Of a DNA stretch of 64,000 bases, positions 7,448 to 16,263 are shown piece after piece (positions within the stretch are counted from its first letter, which is position 1; each line of letters begins with the position of its first letter). The notes beneath the pieces are model-generated. The model did not search any database, had not been told where the DNA came from, and worked only from the letters and a program-made list of their open reading frames with translations. Both the position numbers and the translations under genes were made by a program. The DNA is from a virus. The stretch lies in the IMG/VR virus record IMGVR_UViG_3300033145_000274, positions 61,080 to 125,079 of that record; one strand, given 5' to 3'.

Positions 7448-9595
7448 ATGATAACCAAACCCAAACACTTTGTTCAAAGAGATGGTGGTAAGTTTGTACG
7501 AAAAGAATTTACAATTGCCGCCACACCAGAAGCCTTCAGAATACTTAGTGACGGCTTGTATTCTAAAAAAATTGAAGCCGTAATACGTGAACTCAGTACA
7601 AACGCCGTCGATGCACACATCGTGGCTGAAAATGATGATGTATTTGAGGTTCACCTACCGTCGTTTGAAGAACCCTGGTTTGTCGTTCGAGATTACGGCA
7701 CGGGCATGTCACATGATGATGTGATGGACCTTTATTCCACGTATTTTGGAACTAATAAGGCAGACGACCTAAACACGACCGGATGTTTGGGTCTTGGGTC
7801 CAAGTCTCCACTGGCTAAGGTGCGGTCCTTCACCGTTGTATCGCGTTTTGACGGCATGGAACGTCACTATATCGTAACACTCAATGAAGACCGTATTCCC
7901 GAAGTTGACCACCTGGTTGAACAATCCAAGCCCACTACCGATAGCGGCATGGAGATTCAGATGGCCGTGGCAACCAGTGATATTTCTGAGTATATTCGCA
8001 AAGCTGCTCAGGTATACTTCCATTTTGATGCTCAGCAACGACCACGTATTATCAATGGGCGTAGTTATGAGTTGTCCAAACCAGAGATTCTAATCGAAGG
8101 TACTGGATGGCGCATGTATAAGGGTGCGGGTACTCCCGTGGCCGTACAAGGTAGTGTTGGTTATCCAATTGCATCTGCACAAATCAAACACATCAAGCCC
8201 CATCATGAAATGGTCTTGTCGTGCAATCTGGAGATTGATTTTCCCAATGGTAGTGTTCACTTCACTCCATCACGTGAGCATCTGTCGTATGATAAAACCA
8301 CATGTCGGTCATTGACCAGTCGTTTGGATAAAATTGTAAGCGAAGTCAACGACATGATTGGTAAACGTTTCGACACATGTACCACATTGTGGGAAGCGCG
8401 TACGTTAGCCTATGATATGTTTTGGACCAATAGTGCCGACCTGCGTCATCTACACTCACTGGCTGAGACTGGTGAGATTACTTGGAAGGGTCAAAAGATT
8501 GCTGGAAAACAGTTGTCTTTCAGTGACATACAAGGAGTGGCGGGTTGGTCGTTTGAAACACGACGAAATCGTAATAACTATTGGGATAAAAACACCAAGG
8601 TATCACGAAATGAACGTAGCATTTTCACCCCACGTGGTAATGTGGTGTGGTGCGAAACAGATATCCCGCGTGGTAGCTATTCCCGATGTCATCAATACAT
8701 ACAAGACCATCAAGATACGTGTATATACCTGGTAAGTTTCAGTGCGCCCAAGGCACGCCAAGAGTTCTGTGACGAAATGGGACTTGACGGCACGGAGTTC
8801 ATTAAAACCTCTACCATGCCAAAGCCTGTTAGCACACGCAGTGGCAGCGGTAAGCTGCATCGGTCCACCTCGTTGGTCTACAAACATATAGGAGGCGTCC
8901 ATCGTACCCGTTTGTATCAGTATTGGAAGAAAACCGAAGTAGACCTGGATAACGGTGAGGGTGGTGTATATGTCGAGATGAAAAACAACAAGGTTGTCAA
9001 CCCTCAAGGTCACCGGGTTGAGCCCACTGTGGTTTCCACGTTGGTAAGCCTACTCGATGACGTTGGACAAGAACATATTGAGGTTATCGGCGTACGTCCC
9101 CAGGTTGCCAAACGGTTTCGTAAGTCGGACGACTGGGTAGACCTCTTTACATACGCACGCCACGTTGTTGAGATTGAAGTTGTGCAAAAGCAGTTGGCAC
9201 AACATATCGTCAATGCCGAACATTTGCGTGATTTGACCAACAGCAGCATATGGTGTTCAATGATGCAGAAAGCAGATGCACTTGGTAAGCTAGACAAGAC
9301 CATGGCTTTGCATAAGCTCATTGAAGACCTACAACACATGCAGAAGTCCAATGATGCCTGTCGTGCTTATTCGCATTGGCGCACACTAGCCACAGAATGT
9401 GGTGTTAGTTTGGACGACGTAGAACCCGAACGTTATATCAGCGTGTCAATTGAAAACATGTATAGTCAGTATCCTATGTTGGAACTGATTCTGGATATAA
9501 AAACCTCTAATTACCATCATCATCCTTTTCAAACCAATGAACTTCAACACATACGGCATTACGTAAGTTTGGTAGAATCTCAGAATTGCGGTTGA
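7448..9595 (+). CDS. rIIA: rIIA-like GHKL ATPase
   Basis: A 715-residue protein with an N-terminal GHKL (Hsp90/histidine-kinase type) ATPase fold. The N-box ELSTNAVDAH is near residues 47-56, the G1 box DYGTGMS near 86-92, and the glycine loop GCLGLGSKSP near 116-125. This layout matches phage rIIA-like proteins, whose T4 relative is membrane-associated and overcomes exclusion by a resident prophage. The chosen ATG has a GAAGGA site at 7435-7440; an upstream TTG lacks one. The rIIB homologue follows under its own promoter. No clear second catalytic domain is seen in the C-terminal half. Confidence 0.85.
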   Translation: MITKPKHFVQRDGGKFVRKEFTIAATPEAFRILSDGLYSKKIEAVIRELSTNAVDAHIVAENDDVFEVHLPSFEEPWFVVRDYGTGMSHDDVMDLYSTYFGTNKADDLNTTGCLGLGSKSPLAKVRSFTVVSRFDGMERHYIVTLNEDRIPEVDHLVEQSKPTTDSGMEIQMAVATSDISEYIRKAAQVYFHFDAQQRPRIINGRSYELSKPEILIEGTGWRMYKGAGTPVAVQGSVGYPIASAQIKHIKPHHEMVLSCNLEIDFPNGSVHFTPSREHLSYDKTTCRSLTSRLDKIVSEVNDMIGKRFDTCTTLWEARTLAYDMFWTNSADLRHLHSLAETGEITWKGQKIAGKQLSFSDIQGVAGWSFETRRNRNNYWDKNTKVSRNERSIFTPRGNVVWCETDIPRGSYSRCHQYIQDHQDTCIYLVSFSAPKARQEFCDEMGLDGTEFIKTSTMPKPVSTRSGSGKLHRSTSLVYKHIGGVHRTRLYQYWKKTEVDLDNGEGGVYVEMKNNKVVNPQGHRVEPTVVSTLVSLLDDVGQEHIEVIGVRPQVAKRFRKSDDWVDLFTYARHVVEIEVVQKQLAQHIVNAEHLRDLTNSSIWCSMMQKADALGKLDKTMALHKLIEDLQHMQKSNDACRAYSHWRTLATECGVSLDDVEPERYISVSIENMYSQYPMLELILDIKTSNYHHHPFQTNELQHIRHYVSLVESQNCG

Positions 9596-9619
9596 CTTTT
9601 GCAATCTACATGCTATAAT
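9592..9619 (+). promoter_or_regulatory. Sigma-70-like promoter of rIIB
   Basis: TTGACT at 9592-9597, 16-nt spacer, TATAAT at 9614-9619 with TGC before it, overlapping the end of rIIA. The leader contains CGGGTGA and a small hairpin GGGTGA/TCACCC at 9630-9648, upstream of the ribosome site. Confidence 0.75.
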
Positions 9620-9667
9620 CTATAGAACGGGTGATGACCAGTCACCCATCGAACCCCTGATAGGAGA

Positions 9668-10699
9668 ATGAACATGTCTTCAATTCACTCAATTATGTCT
9701 GGCGATGGTACTATCTGTTTGGTTGTGGATGGTAAGCACTACACTGTGTCTGTCACTCACCCATCATACCACGAGATGCGTGAACTGATACTCGCTAGAC
9801 CTCTTAACGAGCCAGCCTTGTTACAAACGTTGAACATCACCGACAAGATTGCCCACTTGCTGGAGGGTAAGGTACGTGTTGATTTGGAAGAGGGCAAGGT
9901 CTGGTACAACGATACTGAGTTTCACGACCCGGCATTCTGTGAACGCATACTACGACTTATGTCGGAAGGTCAGGATGTATCCTACTTGGTTAACTTCTTG
10001 AACAACCTTGGCCAGAACCCTGAGTTCCGTGCCATTATGGAAACCTTCAAGTTCATCTGTCAGGAAGGTATGCCCATTACTCCCGACGGCTGTTTCCTGG
10101 GCTACAAGGGCGTGCGTGATGACTTCTATGATGAGTGGAGTGGGACCATAGACAATACCCCTGACGGTCGTCGTGTAGAGTATGACCGGGCCAAGGTCTG
10201 TAACAATCCTAACAATTCTTGTGCTCAGGGATTGCACGTTGGGTCTCATCGCTATGCTAGTAACTGGTCACAGCGCGTAGTTCTCGTAAAGGTTAATCCC
10301 AAGGACGTTGTTAGTGTTCCTAACCATGATTGCGAAAAGATGCGTGTTTGTGGTTATTGGATACTGAAGGAGTTCGGTAAAGACCGTGATGTCCTCAAGG
10401 GTGAAGTTTATGACTCGACCGGACAACGTGTTGAGGGTTCTGTATTTACAGAACTGGAGGAACGCGGTCAGTTCGACCATGATGTGGCTTCACACTGGGA
10501 TGACGAAGAGGGTCGTACGTACGCCGATGGCCTGGAAGACGGGCGTGATGACGATATCGAGCCCGAACCTGAGTTCTGCGATGAATGTCGTGAACTGGTT
10601 GAAGACTGCATATGCGAGGACTTATGTCCAACGTGTGGTATGCTGGATTGTGAGTGTGATGATAACTACGACCCTTGGGGAAAAGACGACGATGACTAA
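9668..10699 (+). CDS. rIIB: rIIB-like protein with acidic Cys-rich tail
   Basis: A 343-residue protein. The region around residues 135-250 carries rIIB hallmarks: PDGCFLGYKGV, a GTIDN segment, the NPNNSCAQGLHVGS motif, then VVLVKVNPKDVVSVP and KMRVCGYW. In T4, rIIA and rIIB act together at the membrane. The C terminus here is unusual: a run of CxxC pairs (FCDECRELVEDCICEDLC, PT, CGMLDCEC) in a highly acidic tail, likely zinc-binding. Start ATG 9668 follows TAGGAG. Confidence 0.85.
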   Translation: MNMSSIHSIMSGDGTICLVVDGKHYTVSVTHPSYHEMRELILARPLNEPALLQTLNITDKIAHLLEGKVRVDLEEGKVWYNDTEFHDPAFCERILRLMSEGQDVSYLVNFLNNLGQNPEFRAIMETFKFICQEGMPITPDGCFLGYKGVRDDFYDEWSGTIDNTPDGRRVEYDRAKVCNNPNNSCAQGLHVGSHRYASNWSQRVVLVKVNPKDVVSVPNHDCEKMRVCGYWILKEFGKDRDVLKGEVYDSTGQRVEGSVFTELEERGQFDHDVASHWDDEEGRTYADGLEDGRDDDIEPEPEFCDECRELVEDCICEDLCPTCGMLDCECDDNYDPWGKDDDD

Positions 10700-10868
10700 G
10701 GATTATGTAAGTCGTAAACTTCAGGTTGGTGATGACGTAGTCTTTATACAATCGAGCTACAGACACTTTCAACGTGGTGTTATTACGAAGATAGGTCTTG
10801 TGATGCTTACCATTAAAACCGTGGGGGGTACCACCACACGATTTCCAGAACGAGTTATAAAGGTGTAA
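10692..10868 (+). CDS. Small basic beta-barrel-like protein
   Basis: A 58-residue protein (MTKDYVSRKLQVGDDVVFIQ at the start) overlapping the end of rIIB by 8 nt. The strand pattern VGDDVVF, RGVITKIG, MLTIKTVGG, RFPERVIKV looks like a small KOW/SH3-type barrel. Too short for a confident family. Confidence 0.6.
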   Translation: MTKDYVSRKLQVGDDVVFIQSSYRHFQRGVITKIGLVMLTIKTVGGTTTRFPERVIKV

Positions 10869-10935
10869 TTTGGAATGAATCGGCCACACAAGTGCTGCAT
10901 GAATTCAAATTGAAGCTTCAGATAGAGGTATAGTC

Positions 10936-11457
10936 ATGCCTAGAGGACAAAAGACCTGCGCTAGCTGCGGAAAAATCGTCGGCCCCAGAACATGGCAATG
11001 TCCAGCGTGTGGCCTAGGTTTCACGTTGAGGGGCATTAAAAAGCCTGACATAGATGTGACAGCCAAGCCTGCCAGGTCCAAAGCCGCACCGTCAGACCGT
11101 CTGTGGAGCTTGGTAGAGCTTTACGATGGAGATGATGAGCTTGACGTGCGCAAACGATACGCTATGGAGGGCCAAACCTGGCAATCCAAGTGCGGGCGAT
11201 ATCGCATACGTGAGCAATTTACCTTTATGCGCGTGCGCCTAACTGACCACTTCTCCAAGTGTGTGTATCTCTTTAGGCTTGATAATGCCCGGTGGAATAT
11301 CGTGAGACCGAAGGGTAGGTTTAGGACTCCGCTGGCGGCTATCAGAAGGATGATGAAAGATAGCAGTGGGCTAAAAGTCAAAGCAACTACGCGCTTAGAA
11401 AAGCTACAGGTTAGAGTTGCAGCGTTACAGAAACAGAAATCAACCCTGACAATATAG
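10936..11457 (+). CDS. Zinc-ribbon protein
   Basis: A 173-residue basic protein with an N-terminal zinc ribbon, CASCGKIVGPRTWQCPACG at residues 8-26, and an otherwise unrecognised basic domain ending in a coiled-coil-like helix (LEKLQVRVAALQKQK). A nucleic-acid-binding role is plausible. AGAGGT precedes the ATG. Confidence 0.65.
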   Translation: MPRGQKTCASCGKIVGPRTWQCPACGLGFTLRGIKKPDIDVTAKPARSKAAPSDRLWSLVELYDGDDELDVRKRYAMEGQTWQSKCGRYRIREQFTFMRVRLTDHFSKCVYLFRLDNARWNIVRPKGRFRTPLAAIRRMMKDSSGLKVKATTRLEKLQVRVAALQKQKSTLTI

Positions 11458-11466
11458 GAACTCACC

Positions 11467-11565
11467 ATGCTATCAGCCGATGCACGAACCATTTTCTATC
11501 TTCGTGGTCGCGTTACACTACTCATGGCTCAACTACGCGCCGCCAAAGAACAGGTCATAACATAA
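11467..11565 (+). CDS. 32-residue miniprotein
   Basis: An ATG at 11467 opens a 32-residue frame (ends AAKEQVIT) that stops exactly where the next gene starts (TAA then ATG at 11566). A weak GGAAC site precedes it. The product is one amphipathic helix. Kept because the junctions match the local operon style. Confidence 0.4.
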   Translation: MLSADARTIFYLRGRVTLLMAQLRAAKEQVIT

Positions 11566-11934
11566 ATGAAGATAAAGCCCCTGCGGATTGAGATTGATTG
11601 TGTATATACCTGTCCGTCTTGCAAAGCTGATACGTGGTATACAATTCGTGAGTTGAAGTACCGCAAACACCTTACATGTGTGTGTGGAAAGCAAACGCTA
11701 TTGGAACCAGTGCGGTGTGTTGAAGTAAGATATGCAGGAAAGGCAATTGAACAGTTGGATAAGTCTGGCCAACGAGTATCGCCAGCATTTCCACTGGAGG
11801 ACTTTGTGGTCACTTTGACTACACTTGGGTACACCAAATCCAATGCGCGACAGTTGGTGCTGCAACATCAACACGAATATCGGGACAATGACAGTGAATT
11901 CCTCGCCTTTTTACTTCAACAAGGAGTATTATAG
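11566..11934 (+). CDS. Zinc-ribbon plus RuvA-C-like helical domain
   Basis: A 122-residue protein. CPSC at residues 15-18 and CVCG at about 37-40 form a likely zinc ribbon. The C terminus (EDFVVTLTTLGYTKSNARQL) resembles the small helical domain at the end of RuvA or UBA-like folds. Phage transcription or repair accessory roles are possible; none is shown. Confidence 0.6.
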   Translation: MKIKPLRIEIDCVYTCPSCKADTWYTIRELKYRKHLTCVCGKQTLLEPVRCVEVRYAGKAIEQLDKSGQRVSPAFPLEDFVVTLTTLGYTKSNARQLVLQHQHEYRDNDSEFLAFLLQQGVL

Positions 11935-12093
11935 ATGCAATGGTTGATTTTCGCATGTATCATACTGGGTTGTGTTGAGGCTTTTGCATTGGCTCATAAT
12001 GGCATCAATGCTCAGCATGATAGCAGAAAAGACGCTAGTATGGGGCATCATTATCAGCGTGATAAGATTTTTCACGATATGATGGGGTTATAG
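11935..12093 (+). CDS. Small exported protein
   Basis: A 52-residue protein directly after the preceding stop with AAGGAG 10 nt upstream of its ATG. Residues 1-20 (MQWLIFACIILGCVEAFALA) form a signal peptide or membrane anchor; the rest is His-rich and hydrophilic. No family recognised. Confidence 0.5.
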   Translation: MQWLIFACIILGCVEAFALAHNGINAQHDSRKDASMGHHYQRDKIFHDMMGL

Positions 12094-12096
12094 TGG

Positions 12097-12124
12097 TTGA
12101 CAATCGGCCCGTACGGTGTATAAT
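12097..12124 (+). promoter_or_regulatory. Sigma-70-like promoter of Ro60
   Basis: TTGACA at 12097-12102, 16-nt spacer, TATAAT at 12119-12124. Consensus in both boxes, so strong expression of the Ro60 unit is expected. Confidence 0.8.
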
Positions 12125-12186
12125 TAAGGGCTTAGGAACCTTCCTTGTCGTGATTTTTTTTGACACGAATAACCGGAGACAAACCA

Positions 12187-13830
12187 ATGAACAAGAATCT
12201 ATTTCAGAATCGTGGTATTCAGCGTGGCGTTCCTACGACAGACAGCCTGAACGCAGCCGGTGGAGCCGCCTACCGTTTGGACGACAAGAGCGCCCTAGCG
12301 CAATACGCGGTCACAGGGACGTTTCAGGACACCTTTTATGTGGGTGCTCAGGACCATTTGCATAATGTCGAGGCATTGGCAGCAGGTTGCGAAGCTGAGT
12401 TTATTGCCAAGCTCGCCGTCTACGCACGCGAACGAGGTAAAATGAAGGACATGCCAGCGTATCTCTTGGCTGTCCTAGCCGCGCGTGGCGAAACCGACCT
12501 GGTAAAGCGTATCTTTTCGCGTGTGTGTAACAATAGCAAGGTGCTATTAGGTTTTGCTCGTATCATTCGTTCGGGCGCCACTGGTCGTAGTTCGTTCGGT
12601 ACTGCTATGAAGCGACTAATCCAAGATTGGATTACAGACAAGAGTAATAAAGGTCTGTATGTATCTAGTATTGGTCATAGCAATCCGTCAATGGCGGACC
12701 TTATCAAAATGGTACATCCACGACCACGGGATAATGAGCAGTCGGCGATGTTCTCCTACCTTTTGGGTAGGGAATGTGACCACGACCTGTTGCCCGAAGA
12801 TATTCAGATATTTGAAAGGCTAAAGCGTGGCGAAGCCATGCGCGGTGGCACGTCATTCGGACCATCCGACAAGATGCCCGACATTCCATTTCGAGCGCTT
12901 ACAAATTGCGACCTCAGCGCAGCACAATGGCGCGATATTGCTCTGAACATGCCCTGGAACACCCTGCGTCAATCCCTCAACCTTTTGAGTCGTCGCGGCG
13001 TATTTGATGACCTGGGTGTTGTGCGCAACTTGGCCGTGAAACTAGCCGATGAAGAAAACGTGATGCAATACAATGCTTTTCCGTTTGAACTACTGGCAAC
13101 GTGGAAGGCCACAAAGGACCAGGTACCGGTAGAGATTTCTAATGCTCTACAAGAAGCCATGGAAGTAGCTACGCGCAATGTGCCGAAGCTTCCTGGTGAA
13201 ACCCTGTTGGCAGTAGATGTTTCTGGCTCCATGTGTGGTGCTGCCATTACCGGACGTAGCGCCAAGCCATCCATCGTAACGGTTGTAGAATGTGCGTCTC
13301 TTATTGCGTGTGCCCTGCTACGCAACAACAAGTCGGCCTCGTTGATTGGATTTGACAGTGCTCGATATCCGTCTTATCGTCCCAAGGGTCGCTTGGCCGG
13401 CGAGGGTGGTATCTATGTTATGGACCACATCAATCCGTTTGATAGTGTGATGACTAACGTGTCAAAAATGAATCATAGTGGGGGTGGCACTGACTGTTCA
13501 CTACCATTTCAATACTTGTTGGCTAACACTCGTGCCGTAGACAACATCATCATATTGTCAGACTATGAGAGTTGGACTTCGACCTATCGTACCGCTGGTG
13601 GTGCCGCAAGCTGTGAACAATGGCATAGATATTCGGCCAATCACAAGAAAACCAAGTTGGCCTGTGTGGACCTACAACCACAAGATACAACGCAAGTGCC
13701 CGACCAACCAGGTCGTGTAATTAACATCGGCGGCTGGAATGACCCCATGTTTCGTGTATTGGGCGATTTCTTTAACCGTAACGACAACATTGACTTCGTG
13801 ACCGTGATTGAAGACAGTGTTGAACTTTAG
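12187..13830 (+). CDS. rsr: Ro60 homologue (TROVE + VWA)
   Basis: A 547-residue Ro60-family RNA-binding protein. Residues 1 to about 335 are helical repeats typical of the TROVE ring, which binds Y RNA outside and misfolded RNA ends inside. The C-terminal VWA domain has the metal-adhesion motif DVSGS at 344-348, a GGGTDCS threonine and an ILSDYE aspartate. In Deinococcus and Salmonella, Ro60 works with PNPase, gated by a Y RNA. ATG 12187 follows CCGGAG. A candidate Y RNA lies just downstream and three more are found to 26.8 kb, so the phage appears to carry its own complete RNP. Confidence 0.92.
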   Translation: MNKNLFQNRGIQRGVPTTDSLNAAGGAAYRLDDKSALAQYAVTGTFQDTFYVGAQDHLHNVEALAAGCEAEFIAKLAVYARERGKMKDMPAYLLAVLAARGETDLVKRIFSRVCNNSKVLLGFARIIRSGATGRSSFGTAMKRLIQDWITDKSNKGLYVSSIGHSNPSMADLIKMVHPRPRDNEQSAMFSYLLGRECDHDLLPEDIQIFERLKRGEAMRGGTSFGPSDKMPDIPFRALTNCDLSAAQWRDIALNMPWNTLRQSLNLLSRRGVFDDLGVVRNLAVKLADEENVMQYNAFPFELLATWKATKDQVPVEISNALQEAMEVATRNVPKLPGETLLAVDVSGSMCGAAITGRSAKPSIVTVVECASLIACALLRNNKSASLIGFDSARYPSYRPKGRLAGEGGIYVMDHINPFDSVMTNVSKMNHSGGGTDCSLPFQYLLANTRAVDNIIILSDYESWTSTYRTAGGAASCEQWHRYSANHKKTKLACVDLQPQDTTQVPDQPGRVINIGGWNDPMFRVLGDFFNRNDNIDFVTVIEDSVEL

Positions 13831-13881
13831 TTCTCGCTAATAAGCAAGAAAGGCATGTCTCGTTTCTTGCTTATTGAGAAC
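13830..13881 (+). ncRNA. Long hairpin at the end of Ro60
   Basis: A 13-bp perfect stem (13839-13851 with 13863-13875) extended by a 6-bp GUUCUC/GAGAAC stem across a 3-nt bulge. It begins on the Ro60 stop codon. No U-tract follows, so it is more likely an RNase III-type processing site or an mRNA 3'-end protector than an intrinsic terminator. Confidence 0.55.
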
Positions 13882-13883
13882 AA

Positions 13884-14011
13884 GGCAAATGCAGTAAAGC
13901 ATACATGATGAATGTGATGTTTTGGGGGTGTCGGACGCAAGTCCTAGTCCCCCGCGCTGGCTGATGACCTAAGTATGTAGCCGCAATTAGCGCTTTGCAT
14001 TATTTGTTGCC
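13884..14011 (+). ncRNA. Candidate Y RNA 1
   Basis: A 128-nt RNA with the same terminal architecture as three others in the window: outer 5-bp helix GGCAA/UUGCC, 5-nt AUGCA internal loop, 7-bp helix GUAAAGC/GCUUUGC, and apical AUACAUG. GGCAAAUG opposite AUUUGUUGCC resembles the Ro60-binding consensus of Y RNAs. The interior holds GGGGG/CCCCC enclosing a GGAC-GCAA-GUCC tetraloop hairpin and does not look like a tRNA. Position directly after Ro60 supports the call. Confidence 0.75.
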
Positions 14012-14021
14012 TAAAATAAAT

Positions 14022-14152
14022 ACCGAGGATGACTATTGTGGTCATCTACGAGACAGACAACAAGGGTCATCGGTCGGTTTCTACTAGGCACGCCTGGGCG
14101 TGATAGAAGAATAGCATATGCCTTTTATCAGGAGTTCGACTCTCCTCTAGTA
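14022..14152 (+). ncRNA. tRNA-like structured RNA
   Basis: 14081-14087 pairs with 14147-14153 (CUACUAG/CUAGUAG) as an acceptor-like stem. A T-arm AGGAG-UUCGACU-CUCCU precedes the 3' strand. Instead of an anticodon arm there is an 8-bp stem GAUAGAAG/CUUUUAUC with a 12-nt loop, and the D-arm is a tiny CACG/CGUG hairpin. A helix ACCGA..GAUGAC with GUCAUC..UCGGU (14022-14078) sits upstream. It is not a decodable tRNA; it could be a Y-RNA module or a decayed tRNA. Confidence 0.5.
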
Positions 14153-14167
14153 GGTTTGGAGTGATAC

Positions 14168-14845
14168 ATGATACGTCATTTTTCGTTTGCCGGAATGCAG
14201 CGCGTGGGTAACCATGCTATTATCAACTGGTGGCTTTCACATTTTGATGGTTATGTTTGTCGTAATAACATCTTGGGTTTATCTTGCAAAGACCAAAGTG
14301 CTCAATTATCCATCAAGGGTAAACCAGCAACACAGATACGATTAGACTCATGGGAAAACTATGACCCGGAACTCATTCAAATCTCTCCACGTAGCGAGCC
14401 GCTTATCATTCTTGTGCGTGACCCATATAATTGGTGGGCGTCCTGGTTTGGCTATACCATTCCCAATCCAGTAGTTCATAACATGTTCCGGCAAGATACT
14501 ATTCCAATGTATTTGGCCTACATAAAGTATATTCGTGAGCACCCCAATGCTTGTATCATTTTCAATCATTGGTTTTCCTCATCGGAATATCGTCGTGAAA
14601 TAGAATCGCACTATGAACTTGGTCCACCAGTAGACACATCCCTGAATTGTGTAACAACGGTTGGAGCAAGTACCTTTGATGCCATATATGAGTATCAAGG
14701 ACGTGCGCAGGACATGGCCGTGTTGACTCGTTACGAACAGGTTAGACACCAACCAGACTATTATGAACCACTGCGTCAATATCCTGAGTTGGCTGATATT
14801 GCCCGTGAGGTTTTTGATTTTGAGCCCCCAGCAGGATTACACTAA
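14168..14845 (+). CDS. Sulfotransferase-family protein
   Basis: A 225-residue protein with the two PAPS-binding motifs of sulfotransferases: a 5'-phosphosulfate loop variant FAGMQRVGNHAIINWW near residues 7-22 and the 3'-phosphate motif LVRDPYNWWAS near 80-90. Substrate cannot be read from sequence. Two other sulfotransferase-like genes (30002, 37768) lie in the same window beside sugar genes, suggesting glycan sulfation. Overlaps the dUTPase start (TAATG). Confidence 0.75.
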   Translation: MIRHFSFAGMQRVGNHAIINWWLSHFDGYVCRNNILGLSCKDQSAQLSIKGKPATQIRLDSWENYDPELIQISPRSEPLIILVRDPYNWWASWFGYTIPNPVVHNMFRQDTIPMYLAYIKYIREHPNACIIFNHWFSSSEYRREIESHYELGPPVDTSLNCVTTVGASTFDAIYEYQGRAQDMAVLTRYEQVRHQPDYYEPLRQYPELADIAREVFDFEPPAGLH

Positions 14846-15417
14846 TGGATATCGATGTATATGAAGCAATTGCTGAACGCGAGCAAGAAAATGAATATCG
14901 CTTACAAGTGCTCGAACAACTGTTGATAGCCGACATGGTGCTACCATTCAAGAGGTTGCACGAAGACGCAAGGCTACCGTTCAAATCTGGCGAGTTGGAA
15001 GCATGTTATGATATGACATGTGTAGAAGATGATAGTTTTCGGTCATTTGATTGTTATATGGGCCTAGACCACTGCGTGCGGGAGAACTTCAAACCTCTTA
15101 AACCTGGTCAGAGCCACATATTTCACACCGGTGTAGCCTGTGCCATACCACAGGGTCGCGTGTTGTTCCTTTGGGACCGCAGTGGCATGGGAGCCAAACG
15201 AAACATTCACAGACTGGCCGGTGTAATTGATTGCACATACCGTGGTGAGATAATGGTGTGTTTAACCAACCTAAGTAAGGATGTTCAGATAATTGAAGCA
15301 GGAGATAAAATTATCCAAGGTCACCTTGCACTAGTGTTACCAGGTACACCAAAGTGGGTAGTTGAATTGCCTAGCTCTTATCGTGGAGAAGCTGGCTTTG
15401 GTTCAACAGGAAAATGA
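14845..15417 (+). CDS. dut: dUTPase / dCTP deaminase-like
   Basis: A 190-residue protein of the trimeric dUTPase fold. It has FHTGVACAIPQG (motif 1 region), WDRSGMGAKRNI (motif 2, RSG), and LAGVIDCTYRGEIMV (motif 3 with the catalytic-pocket Asp). It should hydrolyse dUTP to dUMP, keeping uracil out of phage DNA and feeding dTMP synthesis. The N-terminal ~65 residues are an extra helical extension, longer than a minimal 150-residue dUTPase. Confidence 0.85.
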   Translation: MDIDVYEAIAEREQENEYRLQVLEQLLIADMVLPFKRLHEDARLPFKSGELEACYDMTCVEDDSFRSFDCYMGLDHCVRENFKPLKPGQSHIFHTGVACAIPQGRVLFLWDRSGMGAKRNIHRLAGVIDCTYRGEIMVCLTNLSKDVQIIEAGDKIIQGHLALVLPGTPKWVVELPSSYRGEAGFGSTGK

Positions 15418-15427
15418 GGAGAATCTA

Positions 15428-16075
15428 ATGGCGCAACCAGGTCTACCACCACCAGCAATACATAGTCGTTTGTGGGGCATGAGAGCGTATCTAATAGGCG
15501 CAATGGACCGTGCGCCCGATGCAGGTGTCGAGTGGAGACGACGTATTACGCCCTTCCTGGCTAAGCTGGGCGTGGTTGTATTAGACCCGACCGACAAACC
15601 CATTGATATTGGTCTGGAGCGCAGCGAGGACCGTGAGTATCGTCAGAATCTCAAAGCGCTTGGGTGTTACGATGAATTGTCCAAAGAAATCAGGGCATTG
15701 CGCGTAGTTGACCTGGGCATGGTAGACATGAGTGATTTTCTTATAGTCCACATCGACACAGATATTCATGCGTGTGGTACGTATGAAGAAATCTCATGGG
15801 CAAATCGTATGAAAAACCCCATACTTGTTCATTGTGAGCAAGGAAAGGATGGCGTGTCGGACTGGTTATATGGCATGATTCCACATCAACATATGTTTTC
15901 CACATGGGTAGACATGTGTAAGTATTTATGGGAAGTACATACGGCACCGGCAGTAGAACACTACAAGCGATGGATGTTTTTCAATTATCAACAAATGGTT
16001 CCCCAAGTAACACCTGATGAATCACGTGCTTATCGGTGGGAATGGGACTCTTTAGCAAAGGAATTAGACAGATGA
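15428..16075 (+). CDS. Nucleoside 2-deoxyribosyltransferase-like protein
   Basis: A 215-residue Rossmann-like protein: AYLIGAMDRAPDAGVEWRR opens as in nucleoside deoxyribosyltransferases and SLOG-related folds, then a DLGMVDMSDFLIVHID segment and CGTYEEISWA carry the expected Asp and Glu. The family swaps bases between deoxynucleosides. Next to dUTPase it fits nucleotide metabolism. Start at ATG 15428 after GAGGAGAA. Confidence 0.7.
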   Translation: MAQPGLPPPAIHSRLWGMRAYLIGAMDRAPDAGVEWRRRITPFLAKLGVVVLDPTDKPIDIGLERSEDREYRQNLKALGCYDELSKEIRALRVVDLGMVDMSDFLIVHIDTDIHACGTYEEISWANRMKNPILVHCEQGKDGVSDWLYGMIPHQHMFSTWVDMCKYLWEVHTAPAVEHYKRWMFFNYQQMVPQVTPDESRAYRWEWDSLAKELDR

Positions 16076-16263
16076 GTTTATTCGCATTTTTCTCACCTGG
16101 ACCTGCGGAAATTGCTATTATTTGTGTCATTGGCGTGATACTGTTCGGTACGCAATTGCCGAAGATAGCGCGTTCACTTGGACAATCCATTCCGGCCTTC
16201 AAAAATGGCCTAAAAGACATAAATGACGAAGTGAAAGACATACAGCAAGAACTCAAAACTTAA
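16072..16263 (+). CDS. tatA: TatA-family twin-arginine translocase subunit
   Basis: A 63-residue protein with the TatA layout: short periplasmic N terminus, one TM helix (PAEIAIICVIGVILFG, about residues 10-25), the FG-x-x-LP hinge, then an amphipathic helix KIARSLGQSIPAFKNGLKD. TatA forms the pore through which folded proteins with RR leaders are exported. At least five RR-leader proteins are encoded in the window. No TatC is seen here, so it would have to use host TatC. Start ATG overlaps the upstream stop. Confidence 0.85.
   Translation: MSLFAFFSPGPAEIAIICVIGVILFGTQLPKIARSLGQSIPAFKNGLKDINDEVKDIQQELKT

Noticed and set aside
14081-14153. tRNA-Met(CAT)
   Set aside because: The loop contains CAU, but it is 12 nt long on an 8-bp stem with no U33 or normal anticodon loop; no tRNA-Met was identified in the window.
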